Origin: an uncultured Roseivirga sp.
GTDB taxonomy: Bacteria; Bacteroidota; Bacteroidia; Cytophagales; Cyclobacteriaceae
Reading direction: 5' to 3'
Assembly (NCBI GenBank): GCA_947493005.1
Contig: CANLOY010000007.1
Span: 1-64,000 of the forward strand
DNA length: 64,000 nucleotides
Part shown: positions 9,105-18,445 of the stretch, one piece after another
Layout: every line of letters begins with the position of its first letter
How positions within the stretch are numbered: the stretch's first letter is position 1
Notes under the pieces: model-generated
Databases searched by the model: none
What the model was told of the DNA's origin: nothing
What the model saw: the letters and a program-made list of their open reading frames with translations, nothing else
Program-made: the position numbers and the translations under genes

Positions 9105-10478
9105 ATGGATATTAATAAGAAGAGTTTATTGTCCAATTTTTACATTGCCATGGAGGCGGTGATTGCTAACAAGCTAAGGTCCTTACTTACGGCTTTGGGA
9201 ATCATCTTTGGTGTTGCTGCAGTAATTGCCATGCTGGCGATTGGTAATGGAGCTCAGAAGGAAATCCTGGAGCAAATTGAGTTGGTTGGTGTCAATAACA
9301 TCATAGTTAAGCCTATGGTGGAACAAGTAGAACAAAAACTGGGTGAAGATGATGAGGAAGATTCTAAAAAGTTTTCTCCAGGTCTAAAACTTCTTGATGT
9401 AGAAAGTATTCGTAAAAGTATCCCAGGGATTCAAAAACTTAGCCCTGAGATTTTACTTGAAACCTATATAATAAAGAATGGAATCCGAAGATCTTCAAAA
9501 CTGGTAGGTGTGGAACCTAGTTATTTTGAAGTGGCAAACTTTGACTTACAAAGAGGGAAGATGTTTAACGAGCATCAATTAAAGAAAGGAACACCTGTTT
9601 GTATCATAGGAAAAGGAATCCAGTCTAAATTTTTCCCGAGAGAAAACCCTATTGGAAAGAAAATTAAGGTGGGTAGTCAGTGGTTAGAGGTAATAGGTGT
9701 TTTGAAAGAGCGCTTTATTTCGGAAAAAGCTATCTCCAATCTTGGTATCAGAGATTATAACATGGATGTCTACACTCCTATTCAGACTGTCTTAATCAGG
9801 TATATCAATCGCGATTTAGTTACAGGGTCAGGCCTTAAGAAAAGTTTTGGTTCGGTTAGATTTTATGGTCGTGGGATTTCCATAACACAAAGTTCAAGCT
9901 CAAATAATGATTCTAAGCCATCTAATTATCATCAGATTGACAGATTGGTGGTTCAGGTTAAGGAGTCTGAAAAGCTAAACCCAACAGCTGATGTCCTATC
10001 CAGAATGTTGGAGAGGAGACACTTTGGAGTTGTTGACTTTGAAATTACCATTCCTGAATTATTGTTAAAGCAGCAACAACGGACACAAAATATTTTCAAC
10101 ATTGTGTTAGCTGCTATTGCGGCAATATCCTTACTTGTAGGAGGAATTGGCATTATGAACATTATGTTGGCATCAGTACTTGAACGAATCAAAGAAATTG
10201 GTTTGAGGTTATCTATAGGAGCCAAAAAGAATGATATCATTATGCAGTTCTTGTTTGAGTCTGTGGCAATTTCGGTTACCGGTGGTATTGTAGGCGTAAT
10301 TCTGGGAGTAGGTCTGGCTTATGCAGTGTCCAGCTTGGCAGATTTCCCTACTCAGATAAGCTTTGGTTCAATACTGATATCGTTTGGCGTAGCTGCAACG
10401 GTTGGATTGATCTTTGGTATAACACCGGCAAAGAGAGCTGCAGAACAAGATCCTATTACATCTTTAAGACACGAATAA
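9105..10478 (+). CDS. ABC transporter permease, MacB/FtsX type
   Basis: 457 residues. The first membrane segment is at about residues 25-45 (LRSLLTALGIIFGVAAVIAM), then comes a MacB-like periplasmic core domain, and three C-terminal membrane segments (about 325-350, 380-405 and 420-440) form the FtsX domain, ending with the usual PAKRAAEQDPITSLRHE. This is the permease half of a MacB-like exporter, but it lacks the fused N-terminal ATPase of MacB and no separate ATPase gene is next to it. The ATPase is probably encoded elsewhere. A seven-residue serine/asparagine run (SSSSNND) interrupts the periplasmic domain near residue 267. Confidence 0.9.
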   Translation: MDINKKSLLSNFYIAMEAVIANKLRSLLTALGIIFGVAAVIAMLAIGNGAQKEILEQIELVGVNNIIVKPMVEQVEQKLGEDDEEDSKKFSPGLKLLDVESIRKSIPGIQKLSPEILLETYIIKNGIRRSSKLVGVEPSYFEVANFDLQRGKMFNEHQLKKGTPVCIIGKGIQSKFFPRENPIGKKIKVGSQWLEVIGVLKERFISEKAISNLGIRDYNMDVYTPIQTVLIRYINRDLVTGSGLKKSFGSVRFYGRGISITQSSSSNNDSKPSNYHQIDRLVVQVKESEKLNPTADVLSRMLERRHFGVVDFEITIPELLLKQQQRTQNIFNIVLAAIAAISLLVGGIGIMNIMLASVLERIKEIGLRLSIGAKKNDIIMQFLFESVAISVTGGIVGVILGVGLAYAVSSLADFPTQISFGSILISFGVAATVGLIFGITPAKRAAEQDPITSLRHE

Positions 10479-10487
10479 TTCAATAAT

Positions 10488-12014
10488 ATGAAAAAGGTCA
10501 TTATTCTTTCATTGGCATTTTTTTGCCTTACACAAATAGCATTTAGCCAAGAGAAAAGAACACTAACGCTTGAAGAAGTTATCGAATTAGCAAAAGCTAA
10601 TTCAAGAAGTGCTAAGTTGGCTGAGACCAGAAGAAATGTAAACTACTGGAGTTTCAGGGTATATAAATCTGGATTGAAGCCACAATTGCTTTTAAGAGGT
10701 ACGGTACCAAGTTACCAAGACAGGGCTATTCCGATTAATCAGCCAGATGGTTCGGTAGCTTTTAGAACTGTAAACCAGAATAACTCAGATTTGAGTTTAG
10801 GCTTGGAACAAGTTTTACCCTGGACGAACACCACGGTCTCTTTCGAAAGTAATATCTCCAGATTTGATAATTATGTAGATGGAGCTTCTAACAGAACCTT
10901 ATACCAAGGTGATCCAGTGGGGCTTACAATTACTCAGCCGTTGTTTGAAGTGAATAATTTCAAATGGGATAAAAAAATAAGACCACTAGAATATGAAATG
11001 TCTAAAAGAACATATGTTCAGGATTTAGAGGAAACCTCTAAAACCGCGGCCAGGCTTTTCTTTCAACTGCTTGTAGTTCAGAAAGACCTGGAAATTGCAG
11101 AGCAGAATGAATCATCAAGTGATACTATTAATAAGGTTGAACAGGGTAGATATAATATTGGTACCACTACCGAAGATCAGCTATTGCAAACTGAACTGAA
11201 CTTAATTACTGCACAAGGGGAGGCACAGCAGGCCCGATTGGACTTACAATCTCGCTCTCTGGATCTAAGGAATTTTATAGGGTTAACTGATGATGTAGAA
11301 TTGGAGCTAGTTCCTCCTTCGGATCCACCAGAATTCGATATAGATTACCAAACAGCATTGAAGTATGCTAAAGATAATAGAGCAGAATATCTGGAGTTTC
11401 AGGTGAGTAGGCTTGAGCAGGAAAGAAATATGGCAAATGCCAGAGCAAGGAGGTTTAGTGCGACTTTAAGTGCCTCTTTTGGGTATGTAAGTCCGCAGAC
11501 GAGCGACTTGAGTGGGGTTTACAATGGAAATAACCTGGCTGCAGGCTCAACTATCAGGTTGAACTTTGCTTTGCCTATTCTTGATGGTGGTAGAAACAGA
11601 GCCCGAATGAATCAGGCGAGAGAAAACCTGCAATTGACTCAGTTTAACATAGAACAAAACCAGATAAATTTTGATCAGGAAATTGCTACGGCAGTGAGAA
11701 ACTTTGATCAAATTATTGGACAAATAAAAATTGCTTTGAAGCGTCAGGAAATTGCCTTAAAGCGTTTTGAGATTACGAATGGTCGTTACTTAGCGGGTAA
11801 GGTTGGTATTTTGGATTTGAACAATGCTAGAGATACAAAAGATTCGGCAATTAGAAGCTATATAAGTGCGCTTCAACAATATTGGGATGCTTACTATGAG
11901 TTAAGAACCTTAACACTATATGATTTCAGAGAAGGTAGAATACTCTACAATCCTTTACTTGAGTATGATCCTAAAACGGATGGAATGGTTGAGAGAATTC
12001 AATCTAATAAATAA
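10488..12014 (+). CDS. TolC family outer-membrane efflux protein
   Basis: 508 residues with a cleavable signal peptide (hydrophobic residues 4-18 ending AFSQ). Two OEP-type helical repeats contain the long alpha-hairpins and the motif LPILDGGRNRARMNQARENL typical of TolC-family trimers. It forms the outer-membrane exit duct for the adaptor and permease encoded directly upstream, nine bases away. The operon ends at a strong bidirectional terminator immediately after the stop codon. Confidence 0.92.
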   Translation: MKKVIILSLAFFCLTQIAFSQEKRTLTLEEVIELAKANSRSAKLAETRRNVNYWSFRVYKSGLKPQLLLRGTVPSYQDRAIPINQPDGSVAFRTVNQNNSDLSLGLEQVLPWTNTTVSFESNISRFDNYVDGASNRTLYQGDPVGLTITQPLFEVNNFKWDKKIRPLEYEMSKRTYVQDLEETSKTAARLFFQLLVVQKDLEIAEQNESSSDTINKVEQGRYNIGTTTEDQLLQTELNLITAQGEAQQARLDLQSRSLDLRNFIGLTDDVELELVPPSDPPEFDIDYQTALKYAKDNRAEYLEFQVSRLEQERNMANARARRFSATLSASFGYVSPQTSDLSGVYNGNNLAAGSTIRLNFALPILDGGRNRARMNQARENLQLTQFNIEQNQINFDQEIATAVRNFDQIIGQIKIALKRQEIALKRFEITNGRYLAGKVGILDLNNARDTKDSAIRSYISALQQYWDAYYELRTLTLYDFREGRILYNPLLEYDPKTDGMVERIQSNK

Positions 12015-12015
12015 T

Positions 12016-12043
12016 AAAAAAAGGGCCCTACGGCCCTTTTTTT
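12016..12043. terminator. Bidirectional intrinsic terminator between tolC and purB
   Basis: Seven A, then GGGCC, a four-base loop CTAC, GGCCC, then seven T. The A and T runs can extend the stem and provide a U-tract on either strand. It lies between the convergent stops of the TolC gene and the adenylosuccinate lyase gene and overlaps the latter's stop codon. Confidence 0.9.
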
Positions 12044-13385
12044 ATAGTCCTGTATAATTAAAAGGGCTAATCTTATTTAACTCCTCTCTTACCTGATCAG
12101 TGACATTGAGTGTATTAATAAATTCTTTTATTGTCTGTTTAGTGATCTTCGTGTTAGTTCTGGTAAGCCCTTTCAATGCCTCGTAGGGTTTCGGGTAGCC
12201 TTCCCTTCTCAGAATGGTTTGTATCGCCTCGGCTACAACTGCCCAATTCTCTTCCAAGTCAGCATCAATGGCGGGTTGATTGAGTTCTAACTTATTAATT
12301 CCTTTGATTAGAGATTTCAAGCCTATTAACGTATGCCCCAATGGTACACCTACATTTCTAAGAACAGTGGAATCTGTCAGGTCCCTTTGAAGTCTGGAAA
12401 TAGGTAGTTTGGCAGAAAGGTGTTCGAAAATTGCATTAGCAACACCAAAATTACCTTCGGCATTTTCAAAGTCAATTGGATTTACCTTATGAGGCATTGC
12501 CGATGAGCCTATTTCTCCGGCTTTTATTTTCTGTTTGAAATAGTTCATTGAAACATATTGCCATACATCTCTGGAAAAATCAATTAATATGGTGTTGATT
12601 CTTTTTAGAGCATCAAATAAAGCAGCCAGATGATCATAGTGTTCAATTTGTGTGGTTGGGTGACTCCTTTTAAGCCCCAGATATTCATGAACAAAGTTAT
12701 TCCCAAAGGCAACCCAATCATTTTCCGGGTAGGCTACATGGTGTGCATTGAAATTTCCGGTAGCACCACCAAACTTGGCGGCAAAAGGAATGTCGCCAAG
12801 TAGCACCAACTGCTCATCTATTCTGGCACTAAAAACTTCCATCTCTTTGCCTAAGCGTGTTGGAGAAGCAGGCTGCCCATGTGTCTTAGCCAACATGGAA
12901 ACTCCTTTCCATTGTTCTCCCATACTCTTGATCAGGTCATTAACCTCTAGTATAATAGGTTCGATTACCTCATGAAGTCCTCTTTTAAGGCTTAATGGTA
13001 CAGATGTGTTGTTTATGTCCTGAGATGTTAGTCCAAAGTGGATGAACTCTTTGAAATCAGATAGGCCTAATGCGTCAAATTTGTCTTTGATAAAGTACTC
13101 AACTGCCTTTACATCGTGATTGGTAGTTTTCTCAATTTCTTTAATGGCCTGAGCATCCGATTCTGAAAAAGTCTTATAGATATCTCTTAGCGCATCAAAC
13201 AACTGATGATCAACGGAACTGAGTTGAGGCACAGGCATTTCACAGAGTGCAACAAAGTATTCTATTTCAACCTCTACTCTGTATTTAATCAGTGCATACT
13301 CAGAAAAATATGCCCCCAAAGATGAAGTAACTCGTCTATATCTTCCATCTACGGGCGATACCGCAGTTAAACTATTTAATTCCAT
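12042..13385 (-). CDS. purB: Adenylosuccinate lyase
   Basis: 447 residues from the chosen start. The N-terminus MELNSLTAVSPVDGRYR closely matches the long E. coli-type PurB. The fumarase/aspartase signature GSSAMPHKVNPIDFENAEGN lies near residue 295, and the TSQDINNTS segment is present. The enzyme cleaves SAICAR and adenylosuccinate, releasing fumarate, in purine synthesis. A ten-codon upstream extension is open, but the family N-terminus and a -7 box at 13413-13420 on this strand, which would place transcription start inside that extension, both favour ATG at 13385. Confidence 0.95.
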   Translation of the reverse strand: MELNSLTAVSPVDGRYRRVTSSLGAYFSEYALIKYRVEVEIEYFVALCEMPVPQLSSVDHQLFDALRDIYKTFSESDAQAIKEIEKTTNHDVKAVEYFIKDKFDALGLSDFKEFIHFGLTSQDINNTSVPLSLKRGLHEVIEPIILEVNDLIKSMGEQWKGVSMLAKTHGQPASPTRLGKEMEVFSARIDEQLVLLGDIPFAAKFGGATGNFNAHHVAYPENDWVAFGNNFVHEYLGLKRSHPTTQIEHYDHLAALFDALKRINTILIDFSRDVWQYVSMNYFKQKIKAGEIGSSAMPHKVNPIDFENAEGNFGVANAIFEHLSAKLPISRLQRDLTDSTVLRNVGVPLGHTLIGLKSLIKGINKLELNQPAIDADLEENWAVVAEAIQTILRREGYPKPYEALKGLTRTNTKITKQTIKEFINTLNVTDQVREELNKISPFNYTGL

Positions 13386-13412
13386 GAAAACTGGTTCAAA
13401 ATTGAGAAAGCG

Positions 13413-13420
13413 CAAAGATA
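13413..13420 (-). promoter_or_regulatory. Candidate -7 promoter box (TATCTTTG) for purB
   Basis: On the minus strand the sequence reads TATCTTTG, a full match to the Bacteroidota TAnnTTTG element, 27 bases upstream of the chosen purB ATG. No TTTG is present at the -33 distance, so the assignment is tentative. Confidence 0.45.
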
Positions 13421-13497
13421 CAAAAAGGATGGTATGCTGGTAACCTGAAATGCAGGTAATGCTTACCTGAATCCTTCATTTCTAGTGATTTACTCTT

Positions 13498-13505
13498 TAC
13501 TTTTG
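13498..13505 (+). promoter_or_regulatory. Candidate -7 promoter box (TACTTTTG) for the paaE-type gene
   Basis: TACTTTTG matches TAnnTTTG and lies 84 bases before the ATG of the reductase gene. No clear -33 TTTG was found. Just upstream, 13443-13457 holds ACCTG-5-CAGGT, a small inverted repeat that could be a regulator site. Confidence 0.4.
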
Positions 13506-13589
13506 CGTGATTAAAATTTGATTCAAAAGAAACTCTTACTACAGTCTGATAGTTAAGTAAAGGGTTTTATAAATAACGAGACAACAGAA

Positions 13590-14678
13590 ATGGCATTCGG
13601 TTTATTTAAAAAAAAGAAAGAAGAGATATCTGCAGTAAATACTGGCTATCTAAATCTAAAGGTTAAGGAAGTTATTCGTGAAACAGCTGACTCGGTCAGT
13701 ATACACTTTGAACAACCTGAAACCGGTGACATACAATATAAATCAGGGCAGTTTTTTACCATTATTGTTGATGTAAATGGTAAAGAAGAAAGAAGGGCAT
13801 ATTCACTTTGTTCCTCTCCGTATACTGATGCTAACCCAGCTGTAGCTGTAAAAAGGGTAGAAGGAGGTATTGTATCCAATTATCTTAACGACAATGTCAA
13901 TGCAGGTGATGTATTAAAAGTGATGGAACCGAATGGGAATTTCACTACAACTTTTGATGCAAGTAATCAAAGGCATCTTGTTCTGTTAGGTGGAGGTAGT
14001 GGTATTACCCCTTTAATTTCATTAGTAAAGTCTGCACTTGATCAGGAACCAAATACAAAGGTTACATTGGTTTATGCTAACAGAAATGAGGATAGCATAA
14101 TATTTAAGAAGAACATAGACAAAATGATTTCTAATGAACAATTCAATGTTGTTCATGTACTGGAAACAGGCTCTTCCGATGTTAAAAGCCATATCGGTTA
14201 CCTGACTCAGGATATTATCAAAGAGGTTTTGAGTGAGATAGGTGAAGCTAATAAAGAGTTTTTCATTTGTGGTCCAACACCGATGATGGATTCCGCAATT
14301 GATTCTTTAAAGGCTTTAAATGTTCCTTCTGAACAAATCAGAAAAGAGAGTTTCGTTTCTGCAGCAGCTACTGCCAGTAAAGAGGAAGTTTCTTCGGAGC
14401 TTCAGGCAAGAGAAGTGACCGTTATTTATGATGGGGAAGAATATAAATATACTGTTGAGCCAGATGAAACAATATTAGAGAAGGGCTTAGACGAAGATGT
14501 AGATTTGCCGTTCTCTTGTCAAAGTGGACTTTGCACTGCCTGTAGAGGAAAATGTTTGTCGGGTAAGGTTAAAATGGACGAAGATGAAGGATTGTCTGAA
14601 GCAGAAATAGAGGAAGGTTACGTCCTTCCCTGTGTCAGCCATCCATTAACCGATGATGTGGTTATTGAGATAGGATAG
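13590..14678 (+). CDS. paaE: Ferredoxin-NAD(P)H reductase, phenylacetyl-CoA epoxidase reductase type (PaaE)
   Basis: 362 residues. An FAD-binding domain carries RRAYSLCSSP near residue 70, then comes an NAD(P)-binding domain with LLGGGSGITPL and FFICGPTPMMD, then a C-terminal plant-type 2Fe-2S domain with CQSGLCTACRGKC and a distal cysteine in VLPCVSHP. This is the PaaE layout: electrons pass from NADPH through FAD and the iron-sulfur centre to the PaaABC epoxidase. The paaABCD genes are in this window at 19.1-21.9 kb on the other strand, so the reductase is unlinked but close. A general reductase for another oxygenase remains possible. Confidence 0.85.
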   Translation: MAFGLFKKKKEEISAVNTGYLNLKVKEVIRETADSVSIHFEQPETGDIQYKSGQFFTIIVDVNGKEERRAYSLCSSPYTDANPAVAVKRVEGGIVSNYLNDNVNAGDVLKVMEPNGNFTTTFDASNQRHLVLLGGGSGITPLISLVKSALDQEPNTKVTLVYANRNEDSIIFKKNIDKMISNEQFNVVHVLETGSSDVKSHIGYLTQDIIKEVLSEIGEANKEFFICGPTPMMDSAIDSLKALNVPSEQIRKESFVSAAATASKEEVSSELQAREVTVIYDGEEYKYTVEPDETILEKGLDEDVDLPFSCQSGLCTACRGKCLSGKVKMDEDEGLSEAEIEEGYVLPCVSHPLTDDVVIEIG

Positions 14679-14700
14679 TCAGAGATTTAAATTAATTCAG

Positions 14701-14729
14701 GCCCGTGGATAATTCTTCGGGCTTTTTTT
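14701..14729 (+). terminator. Intrinsic terminator after the paaE-type gene
   Basis: GCCCG, a 12-base loop, CGGGC, then seven T, starting 22 bases after the stop codon. The A-G just before the stem can pair with the first T residues. Confidence 0.8.
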
Positions 14730-14819
14730 GTCCCTAAAAGTGAAACAATTTCGACATATAAATGTCCATCTAGGCACAGGTATTTTGCCTTTTCAATTTA
14801 ATTTGATTAATTCTGAAAA

Positions 14820-16091
14820 ATGAAGCTGAAAGAAGCGGAGTCTACTACCAATAAGAGATTACTTGAGAAATATCTGGAAGTCAGGAAGCTTACAGAAGAA
14901 ATATGCGAACCACTCCAGCCTGAGGATTATGTTGTTCAGCCTGTTGTTGATGTGAGTCCTCCAAAGTGGCACCTTGCACATGTTACATGGTTTTTTGAGA
15001 ATTTTGTACTGAAGGAGCACAGCTCAGGTTATCAGCTTTTTGATAAGGATTACCACTTTCTATTTAATAGTTACTATGAAACTGAAGGTGAGCGTTGGAT
15101 TAGAGCAGATCGTGGAATACTTACTAGGCCATGGGTAAAGGAGATTATGGCTTACAGGGAATATGTGGATGAGCATATGATACAGTTCCTTAATGCAGAC
15201 CCAATTTCTGAGAGTTTAAAGGTCATTTTAGAAATAGGTATTAATCATGAGCAACAACATCAGGAACTATTAGTCTATGACCTTAAACATATTTTAGGGA
15301 TTAACCCTTTGTTTCCTGTCTATAAGCCTTTTGACAAGCTCGTTGAGCCTGCTATTCTGGATGAACACTATCTTGAAATTGAAGAAGGAGTTTATGAAGT
15401 GGGTTATAATGGTCCGGGCTTTCATTTCGATAATGAAGAAGGCGTTCATAAAACTTTTCTTCATGCCTATAGAATTCAGGATCGATTGATTACTGCTGGC
15501 GAATACATAGCTTTTATTGAAGATGGAGGTTATGAAGATTTTAACCATTGGTTAATGGAGGGTTTTGAGTGGGCAAAGAAAGAAACGATCAAGGCACCTT
15601 TCTATTGGTTTAAGGAAGATGGGGTGTGGAAACACTATACATTATCTGGAATAGAGGAGGTCAATCCAGATGAACCTGTTACGCATATCAACTTTTACGA
15701 GGCCGATGCATTTGCCAAATGGAAAGGCAAAAGACTTCCAACCGAGTTTGAGTGGGAGGTTGCTTGTAAAACTTTTGAAAAAGATGTCCCTCAAAAGGCA
15801 AATTTCCTGGATGAAAGAAACTTTCGTCCAATGCCAAGGGTTGGTAAGAGTACACAGTTTTTTGGAGACGTTTGGGAATGGACAAATAGCGCTTACGTTC
15901 CGTACCCTTATTATAAAAAAGCAGATGGAGCGATTGGGGAATACAATGGCAAGTTTATGGTGAATCAAATGGTATTAAGAGGAGGTTCTTTTGCCACTAT
16001 GAAAAACCATATAAGAGCATCCTATAGGAATTTCTTTCACCCACACCTCCGTTGGCATTTTACAGGACTAAGATTAGCAGAAACAATATAA
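14820..16091 (+). CDS. egtB: EgtB-type nonheme iron sulfoxide synthase (ergothioneine)
   Basis: 423 residues. An N-terminal DinB-like helical domain supplies the predicted iron triad His51, His143 and His147 (WHLAH and NHEQQHQ motifs). A C-terminal formylglycine-generating-type (SUMF1) domain follows, with LPTEFEWEVAC, GDVWEWT and VLRGGSF. This is EgtB, which couples a sulfur donor to trimethylhistidine in ergothioneine synthesis. The histidine methyltransferase EgtD is encoded one base after the stop. No EgtA or EgtC gene is present, so the enzyme may use free cysteine instead of gamma-glutamylcysteine, as some bacterial and fungal homologues do. An OvoA-type role is less likely because no methyltransferase domain is fused. 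Confidence 0.88.
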   Translation: MKLKEAESTTNKRLLEKYLEVRKLTEEICEPLQPEDYVVQPVVDVSPPKWHLAHVTWFFENFVLKEHSSGYQLFDKDYHFLFNSYYETEGERWIRADRGILTRPWVKEIMAYREYVDEHMIQFLNADPISESLKVILEIGINHEQQHQELLVYDLKHILGINPLFPVYKPFDKLVEPAILDEHYLEIEEGVYEVGYNGPGFHFDNEEGVHKTFLHAYRIQDRLITAGEYIAFIEDGGYEDFNHWLMEGFEWAKKETIKAPFYWFKEDGVWKHYTLSGIEEVNPDEPVTHINFYEADAFAKWKGKRLPTEFEWEVACKTFEKDVPQKANFLDERNFRPMPRVGKSTQFFGDVWEWTNSAYVPYPYYKKADGAIGEYNGKFMVNQMVLRGGSFATMKNHIRASYRNFFHPHLRWHFTGLRLAETI

Positions 16092-16092
16092 C

Positions 16093-17058
16093 ATGAGCAA
16101 TACTACCGAGGCCTTGAATGCCTTTGCAATTGACATAGAAGAAGGCCTAAGCCAAAGCCCCAAAACATTACCTTCCAGATATTTTTATAATGATGTCGGA
16201 GATGAGCTGTTTCAGGAAATAATGGACCTTGACGAATATTACCTCACAAGAGCAGAGTTCGAAATCTTCGTTCGTCAAAAAGTAGAAATTTTAAAAGCTT
16301 TTTTAGGTGAAGAAGAGACATTCAGGTTGGTTGAATTGGGAGCTGGAGATGGTACCAAAACAAAGGTATTACTTGCGCATTTTATGAATGAACAAGTACC
16401 CTTTACTTATTCTCCCATAGATATTTCCGGTAGTGTTTTGGAACTGTTGAAAGCAACCTTGAAGGAAGAGATTCCTTCGTTGAAAGTTGAGCCGGTTGAG
16501 GGAGAATATTTTAAAGCACTTGAAGAGCTAGGGGAAAGTGACGATACCAAAGAGGTGGTGCTCTTTCTAGGCTCTAATATTGGAAATTTTGATCGTGAAT
16601 CTGGAGTTTCCTTCTTACGACACCTGGCTAACACATTGTCTAAAGGAGATATGTTACTGATAGGGTTTGATTTAATGAAAGATCCTAAAAAAATACTGGC
16701 AGCTTATAATGATAAGGAAGGCGTGACCAAGGCATTCAATATCAATTTACTGTCCAGAATTAATGATGAACTTGGTGCCAATTTTGTTGTTGAGAACTTC
16801 GATCATTTCCCGACATATGACCCTTTAACAGGTGAGACAAAGAGCCATATCATAAGTACTAAGAAACAAGAAGTACACATTGAGGCATTGGATAAAACCT
16901 TCTGTTTTGATGCGTGGGAAGCAATTCACACCGAAGTATCCCAAAAGTACTCCCAAGCTATGATTGAAGGTTTTGCAGAAAAGGCAGGCTTCAGAATAAT
17001 TAAGAACTTCACGGATTCGAACAATTACTTTGTCGATTCTCTTTGGGAAAAAGTATGA
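16093..17058 (+). CDS. egtD: L-histidine N-alpha-methyltransferase (EgtD type)
   Basis: 321 residues. It shows the EgtD hallmarks: LPSRYFYNDVGDELFQEIM near the N-terminus, DEYYLTRAEFEI for substrate binding, the SAM-binding LVELGAGDGTKTKVLL, then LFLGSNIGNF and LIGFDLMKDP. The enzyme trimethylates histidine to hercynine, the substrate of the EgtB encoded immediately upstream, so the two genes form an ergothioneine unit. The C-S lyase EgtE is not in the neighbourhood; a housekeeping PLP lyase may serve. Confidence 0.9.
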   Translation: MSNTTEALNAFAIDIEEGLSQSPKTLPSRYFYNDVGDELFQEIMDLDEYYLTRAEFEIFVRQKVEILKAFLGEEETFRLVELGAGDGTKTKVLLAHFMNEQVPFTYSPIDISGSVLELLKATLKEEIPSLKVEPVEGEYFKALEELGESDDTKEVVLFLGSNIGNFDRESGVSFLRHLANTLSKGDMLLIGFDLMKDPKKILAAYNDKEGVTKAFNINLLSRINDELGANFVVENFDHFPTYDPLTGETKSHIISTKKQEVHIEALDKTFCFDAWEAIHTEVSQKYSQAMIEGFAEKAGFRIIKNFTDSNNYFVDSLWEKV

Positions 17059-17100
17059 GACATTTGCCCCGGGTTTCTCTTAGTGATAAATGAGAGGAAT

Positions 17101-17206
17101 GTCTGGTTTTTTGTCTTTGTAACCAGACTATAAAGTAGTGGATATGATTTGTTTTACTTAAATAGGAATTTCAGTTTTAAGAAGGAGAATCCATTGTTCT
17201 CCTTCT
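17101..17206. terminator. Hairpin cluster between convergent egtD and the sigma-linked gene
   Basis: Two good stem-loops lie here: GTCTGGTT-12-AACCAGAC (17101-17128) and AGAAGGAGAA-7-TTCTCCTTCT (17180-17206, a perfect 10-bp stem). Neither has a strong U-tract on either strand. A further small palindrome TACCAGTCTGGTA lies near 17254-17268, just past the stop of the minus-strand gene. They probably separate the two convergent units. Confidence 0.5.
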
Positions 17207-17269
17207 GTATCTGTTTCGTTTGGTATTAAAGAACCGAGTATAAAAACGGGTATCATACCAGTCTGGTAA

Positions 17270-18445
17270 CTAATTCTGTTTTAGTATTCTCTTAGTAATT
17301 CTCTTGTTACCTGTGGACAGAACTAATAAGTATACTCCATCTTTAAGATGACTCAAGTCATACGAGTCTTCATAAGAACCAGCTTCTTTCACAGTCTCTT
17401 GTATAAGAGACCTTGATATTTGTCCATCAATGGATACCACATCCAATTTGAGGTTGCCAGCTTTACTTAGGGTATAGGAGATGCTAATATGGTCTTTGAA
17501 TGGATTTCCCTTAATGGTTAGTGATCCGCCACGCTCTTTTCTTGTTGGGAGTGGTTCGGAATATTCTTTTTGGCTAGCTGGAGGGATTGGTTCTGTTACC
17601 AAAGCCTCAAAGAGCTCAGGTGTAGAACTAAACCACATAATGGCTATTGTCTGGTCAGAATCGTTGGGGGCTGGAACACCAATGGGGACTAAGTCATTGA
17701 ATATGCGGTCAAAATAGGTTGGACCCATTTTATCCTTGTTCTCACTATTAAAGCGAAATGATGTCGGCTGCTTACCGTCTATTTTTGTAAGAAAAAGTGG
17801 GTAGAAAGAAGAAGAGTAGTCGACTCGGAAATTTAAGTTATCGCTGATATTGACGCTGTGCCTTGCTTGCCCATTTAGAGGGTTTTGTTCAATGGCCAAC
17901 CTTAAATAACCGCGCCCCTGAATATTGGCTTCATATATTGTTCGAGTTTTCTCAAACTGAAAGCCCATGTTTTTGAGTATTTCAGGAGATACTTTAAGTG
18001 GAGGGATCAGTCTTCTTTCTTTCAATGCAGCAGAATGAGAGTTAAACAGTCTCTTGACTTCAACCTTGGGGGAGTTTTGTTTCTGGTTCAATTGATCCAT
18101 AAAATATTCCCTTACATAGCTCACTTTTTCAAAACGAACGAGGTTTTCCTCTAGAGTTCCTGAGCTTACTTGCTCTTTAAATTCGGTTACTTCTTCCTTC
18201 TGAACCAAAATGAAGAGGAAGACAGAAATAAGAGTTAAAGATGCGGCAATAGCTACTGTGGTTTTACCAAACCTCTTATTTATCTTATAGGATTGGCGTC
18301 CATAGGTAGTCCTTTTTTTCGAAGCTTTTTCTAAAAGAATATCTGCTGAAATAAAAGGTTTTGATTTTCTTGCTTGCTGAAAATACTTTTCTTGAGTTTC
18401 TTTTAGACCTAGCTTATTGGCAGGCGATGATTCTTGCGTTTTCAT
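17270..18445 (-). CDS. Sigma-linked inner-membrane protein with T9SS-like C-terminal domain
   Basis: 391 residues from the chosen ATG. A cytoplasmic N-terminal part (1-60) is followed by one membrane segment (about 62-82) and a large periplasmic part. The last 80 residues resemble the type A T9SS sorting domain: GNPFKDHISISYTL, LDVVSIDGQI, and an ending DGVYLLVLSTGNKRITKRIL. The gene overlaps the end of the ECF sigma gene by 32 bases, the usual position of an anti-sigma factor, so regulation of that sigma factor is likely. A sorting domain on a protein with an uncleaved internal anchor is unusual, since T9SS cargo normally has a cleavable signal peptide. An upstream TTG-type start would only add nine basic residues. 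Confidence 0.7.
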   Translation of the reverse strand: MKTQESSPANKLGLKETQEKYFQQARKSKPFISADILLEKASKKRTTYGRQSYKINKRFGKTTVAIAASLTLISVFLFILVQKEEVTEFKEQVSSGTLEENLVRFEKVSYVREYFMDQLNQKQNSPKVEVKRLFNSHSAALKERRLIPPLKVSPEILKNMGFQFEKTRTIYEANIQGRGYLRLAIEQNPLNGQARHSVNISDNLNFRVDYSSSFYPLFLTKIDGKQPTSFRFNSENKDKMGPTYFDRIFNDLVPIGVPAPNDSDQTIAIMWFSSTPELFEALVTEPIPPASQKEYSEPLPTRKERGGSLTIKGNPFKDHISISYTLSKAGNLKLDVVSIDGQISRSLIQETVKEAGSYEDSYDLSHLKDGVYLLVLSTGNKRITKRILKQN

